64,000 nt of DNA from Aurantiacibacter sp. MUD11 (GCF_026967575.1 NZ_CP114054.1:1364001-1428000), one strand, 5' to 3'. Numbered from the stretch's first letter, positions 23,916 to 33,246 are shown. Notes: generated by a model not told the origin, from the letters alone. Program-made: numbers and translations.

Positions 23916-25400
23916 ATGCTGCGCATCCGGCGGCTGCCGATCGATACATTTCCGGACAACACCGCCTTCATCCTGCGGCAAAGCGACGGCTATTCGGCGG
24001 AGCAGTTCCAGGCGCTGCGCAAGATCCGCGTGCAAGGCACCGGCTGCGACATCCTCGCGACGCTGGCGCTGGTCGACGATGAACGGATCATCGGCGATGG
24101 CGAGATCGGTTTGGGCGAACAGGCCTTTCGCCGGCTGGGCCTGCCCGAAGGCGCCGAAGTGACCATCGCCCAGGCTCGCCCACCGGGAAGCCTCGAGTTC
24201 GTGCGCCGGAAGATCGACGGCGACACGCTGAACGAGTCCGAACTGGCGGCCGTGATCCGGGATATTGCCGCGCACCGCTATTCCCCCATGGAGATCAGCG
24301 CGTTCCTGGTCGCCTGCGCCGGCTTCATGAGCACGCAGGAGACGCTGGCCCTGACCAGGGCGATGGTGGAATCCGGCAACCACCTGAACTGGAATGCGCC
24401 GCTGGTGGTGGACAAGCACTGCATCGGGGGCATTCCCAACAACCGGACGTCGATGATCATCGTACCGATTGTCGCGGCCCACGGACTGACCTGTCCAAAG
24501 ACATCCTCGCGCGCAATCACCTCTCCCTGCGGTACCGCGGACGTGATGGAGGTGCTGGCGTCGGTCGACCTGTCCGCCGAGCAAATGGCCGATATCGTCG
24601 CCAGGGAAAATGCCGTCCTCGCCTGGGGTGGCCGGATGAACCTGTCCCCGGCCGACGACGTGCTGATTTCGGTAGAGCGCCCCTTGCGGCTCGACACCTT
24701 CGAACAGATGGTCGCGTCGATCCTCTCCAAGAAGGTCGCTGCCGGCTCTACCCACCTTGTCATCGACATTCCGGTTGGCCCGACGGCCAAGGTGCGGTCG
24801 CAGAACGATGCAGTGCGGCTGCGCAAGCTGTTCGAATATGTAGCACGGCACATGGGGATGGAGACCAAGATCGTCTTCACCGACGGCTCGCAACCCATCG
24901 GTCGCGGGGTCGGCCCGGTGCTGGAAGCCCGTGACGTGATGGCGGTGCTGCGTAACGAACCCGATGCGCCGGAAGACCTGCGCGACCATGCCCTGGCCCT
25001 TGCCGGCCACATGCTCGACTTCGATCCTGAACTCGCAGGCGGACGTGGCTATTCGCGCGCGCTCGAATTGCTCGCCTCCGGCGAGGCGCTGGCCACGATG
25101 GAGCGGCTGATCGACGCGCAAGGCCGCAACCCGGAGAAGCCGAAGGTGGGCCGCTTCCGGCACGAGGTGAAGGCAGACAAGGCTGGCCGAGTCAGCGCCA
25201 TCGACTGCGAGCGGATAGCTCGCATCGCGCGCTACGCCGGTGCCCCGATGGACCAGGGCGCGGGGATCGACCTGCTGCACAAGAACGGCTCCCCCGTGCA
25301 CGCAGGCGACACGCTCTACCGCATCTATGCCAATTCCGAGACCGGCCTCGGCTTTGCCCGTGATTTCGCCGCCGAAAATTCGGGCTACAGTATCGCGTGA
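23916..25400 (+). CDS. AMP phosphorylase-like (thymidine phosphorylase family) protein
   Basis: 494 aa. The N-terminal ~85 residues form the extra domain found in AMP phosphorylases. The glycosyltransferase-3 N-domain has SPMEISAFLVACA. The phosphate-binding segment reads VVDKHCIGGIPNNRTSMIIV, closer to archaeal-type AMP phosphorylase than to thymidine phosphorylase (DKHSTGG). SPCGTADVMEVLA and SKKVAAGSTHLVIDIPVGPTAK follow. The predicted reaction is phosphorolysis of a nucleoside 5'-monophosphate to base and ribose 1,5-bisphosphate. Its stop overlaps the start of a PRPP-synthetase-like gene, so the two are coupled. Substrate is inferred, not shown. Confidence 0.8.
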   Translation: MLRIRRLPIDTFPDNTAFILRQSDGYSAEQFQALRKIRVQGTGCDILATLALVDDERIIGDGEIGLGEQAFRRLGLPEGAEVTIAQARPPGSLEFVRRKIDGDTLNESELAAVIRDIAAHRYSPMEISAFLVACAGFMSTQETLALTRAMVESGNHLNWNAPLVVDKHCIGGIPNNRTSMIIVPIVAAHGLTCPKTSSRAITSPCGTADVMEVLASVDLSAEQMADIVARENAVLAWGGRMNLSPADDVLISVERPLRLDTFEQMVASILSKKVAAGSTHLVIDIPVGPTAKVRSQNDAVRLRKLFEYVARHMGMETKIVFTDGSQPIGRGVGPVLEARDVMAVLRNEPDAPEDLRDHALALAGHMLDFDPELAGGRGYSRALELLASGEALATMERLIDAQGRNPEKPKVGRFRHEVKADKAGRVSAIDCERIARIARYAGAPMDQGAGIDLLHKNGSPVHAGDTLYRIYANSETGLGFARDFAAENSGYSIA

Positions 25401-26287
25401 TGGTGGCAGCGGTTCACGCCTTTGCCGAATGCTTGGGACCAGCGGGGCAGCTCGCCGAGCGACTGGGCATCGGACTTGCCGAGGTGAAGGTGCACCGGTT
25501 CCCCGATGGCGAGAGCCTGGTCCAGGTGGAGCCTGGGACGGGCACGGCCGTGCTCTTTCGCTCGCTACACGATCCCAACGCGAAGCTGGTCGAACTCTTG
25601 CTGGCAGCGTCCGCTCTGCGCGAGAACGGCGCCGACCGGGTTATCGTCATCGCCCCCTATCTGGCCTACATGCGGCAGGATATCGCCTTCGAGCCGGGGC
25701 AGGCGGTGAGCCAGAGGGTGATCGGCGCGCTGCTCGCCGAGCACTTTGATGGCCTGCTGACGGTCGATCCACATTTGCACCGGATCCGGTCGCTGGCCGA
25801 AGTCATGCCCGGAACCGACGCGTGCTCCATTTCGGCCGCGCCCGCGCTGGGACAATTCGTGGAGGCAGACGGCGACACCGTGCTGGCCGGACCGGACGCG
25901 GAATCCCGGCAATGGGTGGAAGCCATCGCCGCCCCGCGCGGCCTCGATGTCATCGTCGGCGAAAAGCGCCGGCTTGGCGACAGGCAGGTGGAACTGCACT
26001 TCCCCGGAATCGAGCGGGTCGCCGGACGGCCGGTGATACTGGTGGACGACGTCATCTCCAGCGGGCGCACGCTGGAAGTGGCTGCCCGGCAGTTGCTGGC
26101 TGGTGGAGCTACCCAGGTCGAGGCGCTGGCCACCCACTGTCTCGCCAGCCGGGAAGACCTCGACGCTCTTCGGGTCAGCGGCATCTCGCGCATCACATCA
26201 TCGGATTCGATCGCCGGACCGACCGCGACGATCCCGCTTGCCGATATTCTGGCGCAAGCGGTGCAGGAACGGGGCTGGCTCGCCTAG
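25400..26287 (+). CDS. Ribose-phosphate pyrophosphokinase-like protein
   Basis: 295 aa from ATG 25400 (TGATG overlap with the phosphorylase; a GTG lies just before). It resembles PRPP synthetase: FPDGESLVQV near residue 35, YLAYMRQDIAFEPGQAVSQR (the ATP-binding flexible loop region), DPHLHR, and the PRPP-binding loop VDDVISSGRTLEVAA near residue 215. It is somewhat shorter than housekeeping Prs (about 310 aa) and more divergent, so it is probably a specialised paralogue. Coupling to an AMP-phosphorylase-like enzyme suggests handling of ribose phosphates released from nucleotides. Confidence 0.8.
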   Translation: MVAAVHAFAECLGPAGQLAERLGIGLAEVKVHRFPDGESLVQVEPGTGTAVLFRSLHDPNAKLVELLLAASALRENGADRVIVIAPYLAYMRQDIAFEPGQAVSQRVIGALLAEHFDGLLTVDPHLHRIRSLAEVMPGTDACSISAAPALGQFVEADGDTVLAGPDAESRQWVEAIAAPRGLDVIVGEKRRLGDRQVELHFPGIERVAGRPVILVDDVISSGRTLEVAARQLLAGGATQVEALATHCLASREDLDALRVSGISRITSSDSIAGPTATIPLADILAQAVQERGWLA

Positions 26288-26307
26288 CTGGCCACCCGAG
26301 CCAAGCC

Positions 26308-26559
26308 TCAGATCACCCAGTCGAAGCTGTCTTCCACCTCGTCCAGCCGGGCGAGGTCGGCACGGTTGGTGACCATCGCGCGGTAGAGGCGACGGATCAT
26401 GCTGCTGCCGCTCTTCTCGCAAACCCACGGGAACACCGCATGGACCAGGCAGGCCAGTCCGCCGACGATCATCGCCACACCGAAACGCGATGCTGCGCGG
26501 AAATGCTGGAAGTAGGTTTCGCCCACGGTGGACGGGTGCTCGGTAAACAGGCGGATCAT
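26308..26559 (-). CDS. DUF6356-type small membrane protein
   Basis: 83 aa from ATG 26559. It starts MIRLFTEHPSTVGETYFQH, then has a hydrophobic segment at about 25-42 (FGVAMIVGGLACLVHAVFPW) containing a conserved-looking FPW, then SGSSMIRRLYRAMV. This matches my memory of a small sphingomonad family whose members carry HPxxVGExYxxH. It is a single-pass membrane protein of unknown function, convergent with the PRPP-synthetase-like gene. No strong ribosome site is seen. Confidence 0.65.
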   Translation of the reverse strand: MIRLFTEHPSTVGETYFQHFRAASRFGVAMIVGGLACLVHAVFPWVCEKSGSSMIRRLYRAMVTNRADLARLDEVEDSFDWVI

Positions 26560-26762
26560 GGGCGCGACGCGTCCTTCGAGGTCTTTCTGATTTCGGCTGT
26601 AACCAATTGCCGCGATTGCGCCGCGATGCAACCCCGGGCCTTCCCGCAGGTCACGACAGCACAACCGATAGTCCCTGTTGGCCTTGAAGCGAAAAGCAGG
26701 TAGACTTTGTCAATCTGGGCGCGGTTGCGCCTGTTCGGGATTCCAAAGCGGGAGACGAAAGC

Positions 26763-27236
26763 ATGGCCTTCTCGGTCACCATCAATGGCGAAACACGCGA
26801 AATCGACGCTCCGGGCGACATGCCCCTGCTGTGGGCGCTCCGGAACGAGCTGGGCATGGTCGGCACCAAGTTCGGCTGCGGCATCGGCATGTGCGGTGCC
26901 TGCACCGTGCACGTGGACGGCCAGGCGACACGCTCCTGCTCGCTGCCGCTCTCGGCAATCGGCGACAAGGAAGTCTCCACCATCGAATCGCTGGGCAACA
27001 CCGAGGTCGGCCAGGCGCTGCAGGCAGCGTGGCTGGAAGACGACGTGATGCAGTGCGGCTATTGCCAGGCGGGGCAGCTGATGAACGCGACCGCCCTGCT
27101 CAACCGCAACCCGAACCCGAGCGACGACGAGATTGACGCCGCCATGCAGGGCAACATCTGCCGCTGCGCCTGCTACAAGCGTATCCACGCCGCCATCGCC
27201 AAGGTCGCCCGCGACGAGGAGACGGCCAATGCCTGA
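26763..27236 (+). CDS. 2Fe-2S subunit of molybdenum hydroxylase (isoquinoline oxidoreductase type)
   Basis: 157 aa, preceded by GGGAGACGAAAGC. The N-terminal plant-type 2Fe-2S domain has CGIGMCGACTVHVDG (first cluster). The C-terminal domain has CGYCQAGQLM and NICRCACYKRIHAAI (second cluster). It transfers electrons from the molybdopterin site of the partner subunit to an acceptor, probably a cytochrome because no FAD subunit is encoded. Its stop overlaps the start of the large subunit by 8 nt. A ModABC transporter follows on the other strand. Confidence 0.93.
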   Translation: MAFSVTINGETREIDAPGDMPLLWALRNELGMVGTKFGCGIGMCGACTVHVDGQATRSCSLPLSAIGDKEVSTIESLGNTEVGQALQAAWLEDDVMQCGYCQAGQLMNATALLNRNPNPSDDEIDAAMQGNICRCACYKRIHAAIAKVARDEETANA

Positions 27237-29433
27237 GCAGATTGAACTCTCTCGCCGCCTGTTCCTGAAGTCGTCTGCCGTGGCCGGCGGCGGCTTTGCG
27301 CTGGCTGCCACCTTCTCGCTGCCCGCCAGCGCCAATGCTGCCGGCGGCGCGCAGGAGCTGAACGCCTTCATCACCATCCACCCGGACAATTCCGTCACCA
27401 TCATCGGCAAGAACCCGGAAATCGGCCAGGGCATCAAGACCATGCTGCCCATGCTGATCGCCGAGGAGCTGGACGCCGACTGGGACGATGTCAGCATCGA
27501 GCAGGCGGATACCGATGCGGCCAAGTATGGCCTGCAGCTGGCTGGCGGTTCCTTCGCCACGCCGATGAACTGGTACCCGATGCGCCAGACCGGCGCCGCC
27601 GCGCGCGCCATGCTGATGGGCGCCGCCGCGCAGCGCTGGGGGGTCGACGTCTCCGTGCTCGCCACCGAGCCGGGCCGCGTCGTGCAGCCGGGCACCAACC
27701 GGTCGGTCACCTATGGCGAGCTGGCCGGCGATGCCGTGCTGCAGCCGGTGCCCGATCCCGCCAGCCTGACGCTTAAGGACCAGGCCGACTTCCGCATCAT
27801 CGGCCGCGCGATCGGCGGGGTGGACAGCCCCAAGATCGTGCGCGGTGAGCCGATCTTCGGGGTCGATACGCAGCTCGAAGGCATGGTCTATGCCGCTTAC
27901 GAGCGCTCACCCGTCTTCGGTGCGCGGCTGGTCTCCGCCAACCTCGATGCCGCCAAGGCGCAGCCTGGCGTGATCGATGCCTTCACCGTCGAAGGCAACG
28001 GCAACAACACCGAGCTGGTCGATGGCATTGCGATCATCGCCGACAACTGGTGGCTGGCCAACAAGGCTCGCGCCGCGCTGGAGCCGGTGTGGGACAACGG
28101 CGAGTGGGCGAGCCACTCGACCGCCGGTTACGCGCAAGCCGCGCAGGACGCTTGGGCTTCGGGCTCGGGTGACGAGGTGTTCGCCGAGAAGGGCGACGTC
28201 GACGCCGCCTTCGCCGAGGCCGCGCAGACCTTCGAGGCCGAATACAGCTATCCCTTCCTCGCTCACGTGGCGATGGAGCCGATGAACTGCACCGCAGTGA
28301 TGAACGAGGACGGCAGCATCGAGATGTGGGCCCCGTCGCAGACGCCGCAGGGCGGCCTGCAGTCGGTGGCGCAGTATCTCGGCGTCACGCCGGACAAGGT
28401 GACCGTCCACATCACCCGCATGGGTGGCGGTTTCGGGCGTCGCCTCAACAACGATTACATGGTGCAGGTCGCGGCCATCGCGAAGCAGATGCCCGGCACC
28501 CCGGTGCAGCTGATCTGGAGCCGCGAGGACGACGTCCGCAGCGACTTCTATCGCCCCGCCGGCTGGCACAAGCTGCGCGCGGCGGTGAACGCCGAAGGCC
28601 GCCTGACCGGCTGGGCCGACCACTTCGTCACCTTCGACCTTGGCGGTGGGCAGTTCAATCCGGCCACCATGCCGGCGGACGAGTTCCCCGCGAAGTATGT
28701 CGACAACCTGCGGTTCGAGCAGACCAAGATGGCCACGGCGGTGCCGATGGGGGCGCTGCGCGCGCCGACCTCGAACGCCATGGCCTTCGTCATGCAGAGC
28801 TTCCTCGACGAGGTGGCCATCGCCACCGGCAAGGACCTGCCGACGCTGATGCTGGAACTGACCGATGGCGTGGAAGCAGAGCCGCCGACGCAGGGCTTCC
28901 TCGGCCCGCAGCCGGGCTTTTCCGCCCCGCGCCTGCAGGCGGTTACCCGCAAGGTGCTGGAAATGTCGCCCTGGGGCGAGGAAATGCCCGAAGGCCACGC
29001 ACTGGGCTTCGGCTTCTACTACAGCCACATGGGCTATTTCGCCGAAGTGGTGGAAGCCAGCCTCGACCCGCGCAACAACCCGCAGGTGCACAATGTCTGG
29101 GTGGCGGGCGACGTCGGCCGCCAGATCATCAACCCCTATGGCGCACTGAACCAGGTGGAAGGTGCGATCATCGACGGTCTCGGCCAGGCGATGCAGCTGG
29201 CGGTGGAAATCGAGGGCGGCGCTGCCAAGCAGTCCAACTTCCACAACTACCCGCTGCCGCGCATGCCGATGACGCCGCAGATCCACACCGAATGGGTGCT
29301 GTCGGACAACGATCCCACGGGCCTTGGCGAACCCGCCCTGCCCCCGGTGATCCCGGCGCTGACCAATGCCCTGTTCGCCCTGACCGGCACGCGCGTACGC
29401 TCGCTGCCGATCAAGCGGGAAATGTTCGCTTAA
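27229..29433 (+). CDS. Molybdopterin subunit of Tat-exported aldehyde/isoquinoline oxidoreductase
   Basis: 734 aa from ATG 27229. The N-terminus carries a twin-arginine signal (SRRLFLKSSAVAGGGFALA, then a cleavage-like ASA), so the folded enzyme is exported and should carry the small subunit with it. The molybdopterin-binding segments are PEIGQGIKTMLPML, the GGGFGRRL region, MGALRAPTSNAM and the C-terminal GLGEPALPP, whose glutamate is the catalytic base of the family. The length fits the single-chain IorB-like group of cytochrome-linked periplasmic hydroxylases. The substrate (aldehyde or N-heterocycle) cannot be decided from sequence. Confidence 0.92.
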   Translation: MPEQIELSRRLFLKSSAVAGGGFALAATFSLPASANAAGGAQELNAFITIHPDNSVTIIGKNPEIGQGIKTMLPMLIAEELDADWDDVSIEQADTDAAKYGLQLAGGSFATPMNWYPMRQTGAAARAMLMGAAAQRWGVDVSVLATEPGRVVQPGTNRSVTYGELAGDAVLQPVPDPASLTLKDQADFRIIGRAIGGVDSPKIVRGEPIFGVDTQLEGMVYAAYERSPVFGARLVSANLDAAKAQPGVIDAFTVEGNGNNTELVDGIAIIADNWWLANKARAALEPVWDNGEWASHSTAGYAQAAQDAWASGSGDEVFAEKGDVDAAFAEAAQTFEAEYSYPFLAHVAMEPMNCTAVMNEDGSIEMWAPSQTPQGGLQSVAQYLGVTPDKVTVHITRMGGGFGRRLNNDYMVQVAAIAKQMPGTPVQLIWSREDDVRSDFYRPAGWHKLRAAVNAEGRLTGWADHFVTFDLGGGQFNPATMPADEFPAKYVDNLRFEQTKMATAVPMGALRAPTSNAMAFVMQSFLDEVAIATGKDLPTLMLELTDGVEAEPPTQGFLGPQPGFSAPRLQAVTRKVLEMSPWGEEMPEGHALGFGFYYSHMGYFAEVVEASLDPRNNPQVHNVWVAGDVGRQIINPYGALNQVEGAIIDGLGQAMQLAVEIEGGAAKQSNFHNYPLPRMPMTPQIHTEWVLSDNDPTGLGEPALPPVIPALTNALFALTGTRVRSLPIKREMFA

Positions 29434-29437
29434 AGCC

Positions 29438-30076
29438 TCAGCCGGGCCGGGATGCGGTCATATCGACCACCCGGCCCGCCAGGCGATCCACTTCCGCGGA
29501 AGAATGGCTGACGAACAGGATCGGCAGGTCCAGTTCGTCGCGCAATCGCTCGATCAGCGACAGCAGCGTTTCCGCGCGGCTCTCGTCCAGCGACGACAAC
29601 GGCTCGTCCAGCAGCAGGAAGCGCGGGGCGGACAGCAGCGCGCGCCCTATGGCGACGCGACGCGCCTCGCCGCCTGAAAGCGATGCGGGGAGCCGCTCCA
29701 AGAGGTGGCCGATCTCCAGCAGGTCGACCACTTCTGCCTGGCTGATCCAGCGCTCGGCTGGCGGTGCCAGCTTCTCGCCATAGGCAAGGTTTGCCGCCAC
29801 CTTGCGATGCGGGAACAGTCGCGCGTCCTGGAAGACGTAGCCCGCGCGGCGCTTCTCGGGCGGCAGGTCGATCCCCGCGGCAGCATCGAACAGCACCTCT
29901 CCCGCCACCCGGATGTGTCCGGCGCGCGGGCGCAGCAGGCCGGCAATGGCGTTGAGCGTGCTGGTCTTGCCCACGCCCGACGGGCCGACCAGCGCGGTCA
30001 GCTTGGCATCGGAAGTGAATTCCAGCGCGAAGGCGTGGTCGTCCACCGCCATGTCGATATTCACGTCAAAGGACAT
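29438..30076 (-). CDS. modC: Molybdate ABC transporter ATP-binding protein
   Basis: 212 aa from ATG 30076, overlapping the end of the permease gene by 11 nt. Walker A is GPSGVGKTSTL, the ABC signature is LSGGEARRVAIGRALL, Walker B is FLLLDEPLSSLD, followed by the switch region VSHSS. It is shorter than E. coli ModC (about 350 aa) because the C-terminal molybdate-binding (TOBE/MOP) domain is absent, which would remove that feedback. It is the last gene of modABC and is convergent with the molybdenum hydroxylase genes 4 nt away. Confidence 0.92.
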   Translation of the reverse strand: MSFDVNIDMAVDDHAFALEFTSDAKLTALVGPSGVGKTSTLNAIAGLLRPRAGHIRVAGEVLFDAAAGIDLPPEKRRAGYVFQDARLFPHRKVAANLAYGEKLAPPAERWISQAEVVDLLEIGHLLERLPASLSGGEARRVAIGRALLSAPRFLLLDEPLSSLDESRAETLLSLIERLRDELDLPILFVSHSSAEVDRLAGRVVDMTASRPG

Positions 30077-30770
30077 GGGCGCGGCTCCCTTGCGAGCAAC
30101 GGACCAGCCATTCGGATACCAGCAGCGCACCCAGCGACAGGATGATCGCGATCACCGCCAGCCTGGTAACGGCGCTCTCCGAGCCCGGCACCTGCAAACC
30201 GGTGTAGATGGCAAGCGGCAGTGTGCGCGTCTGCCCGGCGATGTTGGCGGCGAAGGTGATGGTCGCGCCGAACTCTCCCAGCGATCGGGCAAAGCCGAGC
30301 ATGGCACCCGCCGCGATGCCCGGCAGGCTGAGCGGCAGGGTGATGGTGAGGAAGGCGTGCAAGGGCGAGGCGCCCAGCGTGCGCGCCGCGCCGACCAGCC
30401 GCCGGTCCACCGCCTCGATCGACAGCCGCATGGCGCGCACCATCAGCGGCAGAGCCATCACGCCCGCGGCAACCGCAGCGCCGGTCCAGTTGAACACCAG
30501 CGTGATCCCGAAGGTCTCGTAGAGCCAGCTGCCGACCGCACCATTGCGGCCCAGCAGCACCAGCAGCAGCCAGCCGGTGACGACGGGCGGCAGCACCAGT
30601 GGCAGGTGCACCAGGGCATCCAGCAGCATGCGACCGGGGAAACGCCTGCGCGCGATGACCCAGGCCAGGGCATAGGCGATCGGCATGGTCACCAGCACCG
30701 CCGCCATGCTGACCTTCAGCGACAGCGTGACGATGCTCCATTCGGCGGGGGTCAGCAGCGCGTCGGTCAC
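30066..30770 (-). CDS. modB: Molybdate ABC transporter permease
   Basis: 234 aa from GTG 30770, which overlaps the modA stop as GTGA; the frame extends upstream but only inside modA. It is a BPD-type inner-membrane permease with about five helices, starting LTPAEWSIVTLSLKVSMAAV. The coupling-loop signature AARTLGASPLHAFLTITLPL is followed by GFARSLGEFGATITFAAN, which is typical of ModB. It forms the membrane channel with ModC at the cytoplasmic face. Confidence 0.92.
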   Translation of the reverse strand: MTDALLTPAEWSIVTLSLKVSMAAVLVTMPIAYALAWVIARRRFPGRMLLDALVHLPLVLPPVVTGWLLLVLLGRNGAVGSWLYETFGITLVFNWTGAAVAAGVMALPLMVRAMRLSIEAVDRRLVGAARTLGASPLHAFLTITLPLSLPGIAAGAMLGFARSLGEFGATITFAANIAGQTRTLPLAIYTGLQVPGSESAVTRLAVIAIILSLGALLVSEWLVRCSQGSRAHVL

Positions 30771-31528
30771 GGCCAGCCAAACCCGTGTCCGGCGATGATG
30801 GCGCGGCCCTGCTGGCTGGCCAGGAAATCGGCAAAGCCCTGCGCATCCGGATGGCGCGAGGAGCGCGTCCGGGCGAGATAATAGATGATCGGCGGGTGCA
30901 TGTCCGGATCGATGCGTTGCACCACGCGGACATTGCGGCTGGCCTGGGCGTCGCTGGCATAGACGATGCCCAGCGGCACCTCGCCGCGCTCCACCAGCGC
31001 CAGCGAGACGCGCACGTTGTCGCCCGGCACCACGCGCGGGGCGAGCGCCTCCCACAGGCCCATCGACTGGAGAGCGACGCGAGCGAATTTGCCCGCCGGC
31101 ACGCTGCCCGGCTCACCCATGGCAAGGCGACCTGCATCGGGATTGGCAGCCAGTTCGGCAAGGCTATCCGGGCCGGCAGTCTCCAGTGGTGCGACAACGA
31201 CAAGCCCGTTGGTGACCAGCGCGCGCGGCTGGCTGCCAAGCGCTTCGCGCGCCTCCAGCCAATCGATCCATTCCCGGTCGGCAATGACGACAAGGTCAGC
31301 CGGGCCGCCCTCGCCCACCTGCCGCGCAACCGCCGCGCTGGACGCGAAGGAGACCACTGGGGCGGGCTGGCCCTGCGCCTCCCAGGCATTGGCGGCCGCA
31401 GTCAGCCCTTCCTGCATGCTGGCCGCCGCCAGCACCACCGGCCCCGCCTCTTCAGCAGGCGCGCAACCGGCTGCCAGCACCAGTGCCGCCAGCGTGGCCA
31501 GGCCGGATCTGAAGCGGGTTCCCCACAT
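30767..31528 (-). CDS. modA: Molybdate-binding lipoprotein
   Basis: 253 aa. The N-terminus ends in the lipobox LAAGC, so this binding protein is anchored to a membrane by lipidation rather than being free in the periplasm. Family features are VVLAAASMQEGL (oxyanion site), SFASSAAVARQV, GPADLVVIADREW, the segment with GRLAMGEPGSVPAGKFAR, and GIVYASDA near the C-terminus. It captures molybdate for ModBC. First gene of modABC, encoded beside a molybdenum enzyme that needs the metal. Confidence 0.92.
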   Translation of the reverse strand: MWGTRFRSGLATLAALVLAAGCAPAEEAGPVVLAAASMQEGLTAAANAWEAQGQPAPVVSFASSAAVARQVGEGGPADLVVIADREWIDWLEAREALGSQPRALVTNGLVVVAPLETAGPDSLAELAANPDAGRLAMGEPGSVPAGKFARVALQSMGLWEALAPRVVPGDNVRVSLALVERGEVPLGIVYASDAQASRNVRVVQRIDPDMHPPIIYYLARTRSSRHPDAQGFADFLASQQGRAIIAGHGFGWP

Positions 31529-31566
31529 GCATCTGTTCCTAGAGAGGGGCCGGTTTGGCGTAAAGT

Positions 31567-33246
31567 TCAGCGGTCGCTTCGACGCGGATCTTTACGGCTG
31601 GCGCGGATCATGAATTCGGTAGGGCGGCGGACCGGGATCATCAGCACGCAGCGGACGCCTTCGGGCTTGAAGTCCAGCTCCACCGGTTGCCCCAGTTCGT
31701 GTGCGACGATGCGTTCGATCAGGTCGGTACCGAACCCGCGTGAACGGTCCTGCGCAACCGGCGGCCCGCCGCTTTCGACCCATTCGACGCGCACCACCGA
31801 ATCCGACACCATCTTCCAGGAAACCTCGACCTTGCCGCCGGGTTGGCTGAGTGCACCGTATTTGGCGGCATTGGTCGCCAGTTCATGCACGGCCAGGCCC
31901 AGCGACAGGGCATCGTTGGGGGCCAGCTCCACCTCCGGGCCGGTCAGGTCGACAACGTGATCTCCGCCGTGGGCGTAGGGCAACAGCTCGGCGTCGATCA
32001 CCGCCTTTACCGGGGTGGAGCCCCAGTCGGACTGGGTCAGCAGGTCGTGCGTGGCGGACAGCGCGCGGATACGACCGTCGAGGCCGGTGGCGAATTCCTC
32101 CACGTCGTCGGCGCGGCGGCGGGTCAGCGCGATGATCGAAAGCACGTTGGCAAGCGTATTCTTCACCCGGTGATTCAGTTCGCGCGTCAGCGAATTGCGG
32201 ATCGAGGCCTGCTCCTCGAACCATTGCAACGCGCTTTCGTCTTCCTGCGCCTGCTGTGTCAGCATCCGCACCAGCAGCATCAGCAGGCTGGCCACCAGCA
32301 GACCGAAGATCAGTGTCGCCATCGACAGACCGGACAGGCCCGGCTCTTCCACCGTGCTGATCGTCAGCAGCCACGGGTTGTTGGCGACATTCACCGTCTG
32401 CGTGGCGGTCTCGCGGTTCTCCGAGCCGTCGTCGAAAGTACTCGCCAACGTGGTCGCGTCGTCATCTTCGGAATCGGCGAGGCGCACGTCGAACGCGCCC
32501 GCGTCTTCCAGCTCCAGCGCGCTTTGCAGGAAGTCCTCGGCGTTGAACGGCGAATAGATGAAACCTTTCAGCGCCCGCCCACCGACACCGGCTTCGAAGA
32601 CCGGCATGTAGATGAGAAACCCGGGCGCTTCGCCTTCGCCTTCCTGCCGCAGCACGATGGCATCGGTCGCGGTCGGGCGGGCGGTCCGCTCGGCTTCCAT
32701 CATGGCGGCACGGCGATGGGGCTCGGAGAACATGTCGTATCCCAGCGCCCTGCGATTCCGCTCCGTATCCGGCTGCAGGTAGGTGACCGGCACGGCATAG
32801 GGCTGGTCGGTGCCGCTGCGGGGATGCAGTTGCACATTGCCCAGGCTCTCGGCCGCCAGCCGGGCGTTGAAGTCTTCTACCTCGGCGGGGAACACCACTT
32901 CGGCCCAGCCGATACCTTCGGCGCCGCGATAGTCTGCATCCAGCCGAAGTTCGGAAACAAACCGGCGGAAGTCCGCTGCCGGCACCTCGTCCATGGTCGA
33001 CAGCAGGGCCGCGCCGGCGCGCAGGTAAGCGCTGCTCGCGTTGGCACGCCGTTCCAGCGCCGACGCGATCGCCGTCGCGCGGGCATTGATCTGCGCCGAC
33101 TGGCGCTGCGATTCACCGCGCTCGATGGCGAAGATCGAAAGGATGGTGATGCTGGCGATCAGCAGGAAGATGCCAAGCGGCACGGCGCGCGGATAGCGCA
33201 TCAGCCATCGCTTGGTCCTGCTCCGCCGGCTGATTCCCTGCTGCAA
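31567..33246 (-). CDS. CHASE-domain HWE/HisKA_2 sensor histidine kinase (stress-response type)
   Basis: 559 aa. Start TTG 33246 is supported by GAGGAG 5-6 nt upstream; the next ATG (33201) would cut into the basic N-terminus. TM1 is about 22-42, a periplasmic CHASE domain about 80-245 (GIGWAEVVF, GYDMFSEPHRRAAM), and TM2 about 306-328. The phospho-acceptor region ELNHRVKNTLANVLSIIAL places the histidine at 359, and the ATPase has the HWE/HisKA_2-type motif HELATNAAKYGAL. It diverges from nepR-ecfG, so it is probably a kinase that phosphorylates PhyR to start the general stress response. The sensed ligand is unknown. Confidence 0.9.
   Translation of the reverse strand: MQQGISRRSRTKRWLMRYPRAVPLGIFLLIASITILSIFAIERGESQRQSAQINARATAIASALERRANASSAYLRAGAALLSTMDEVPAADFRRFVSELRLDADYRGAEGIGWAEVVFPAEVEDFNARLAAESLGNVQLHPRSGTDQPYAVPVTYLQPDTERNRRALGYDMFSEPHRRAAMMEAERTARPTATDAIVLRQEGEGEAPGFLIYMPVFEAGVGGRALKGFIYSPFNAEDFLQSALELEDAGAFDVRLADSEDDDATTLASTFDDGSENRETATQTVNVANNPWLLTISTVEEPGLSGLSMATLIFGLLVASLLMLLVRMLTQQAQEDESALQWFEEQASIRNSLTRELNHRVKNTLANVLSIIALTRRRADDVEEFATGLDGRIRALSATHDLLTQSDWGSTPVKAVIDAELLPYAHGGDHVVDLTGPEVELAPNDALSLGLAVHELATNAAKYGALSQPGGKVEVSWKMVSDSVVRVEWVESGGPPVAQDRSRGFGTDLIERIVAHELGQPVELDFKPEGVRCVLMIPVRRPTEFMIRASRKDPRRSDR

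Noticed and set aside
21952..23949. 665-codon open frame antisense to the second G8 gene
   Set aside because: High-GC shadow frame; His/Val/Ala-rich, no domain, and the opposite strand encodes a clear secreted protein family with signal peptide.
23910..25301. 463-codon frame antisense to the AMP-phosphorylase-like gene
   Set aside because: No recognisable motif, and the sense strand has a full enzyme with family signatures.
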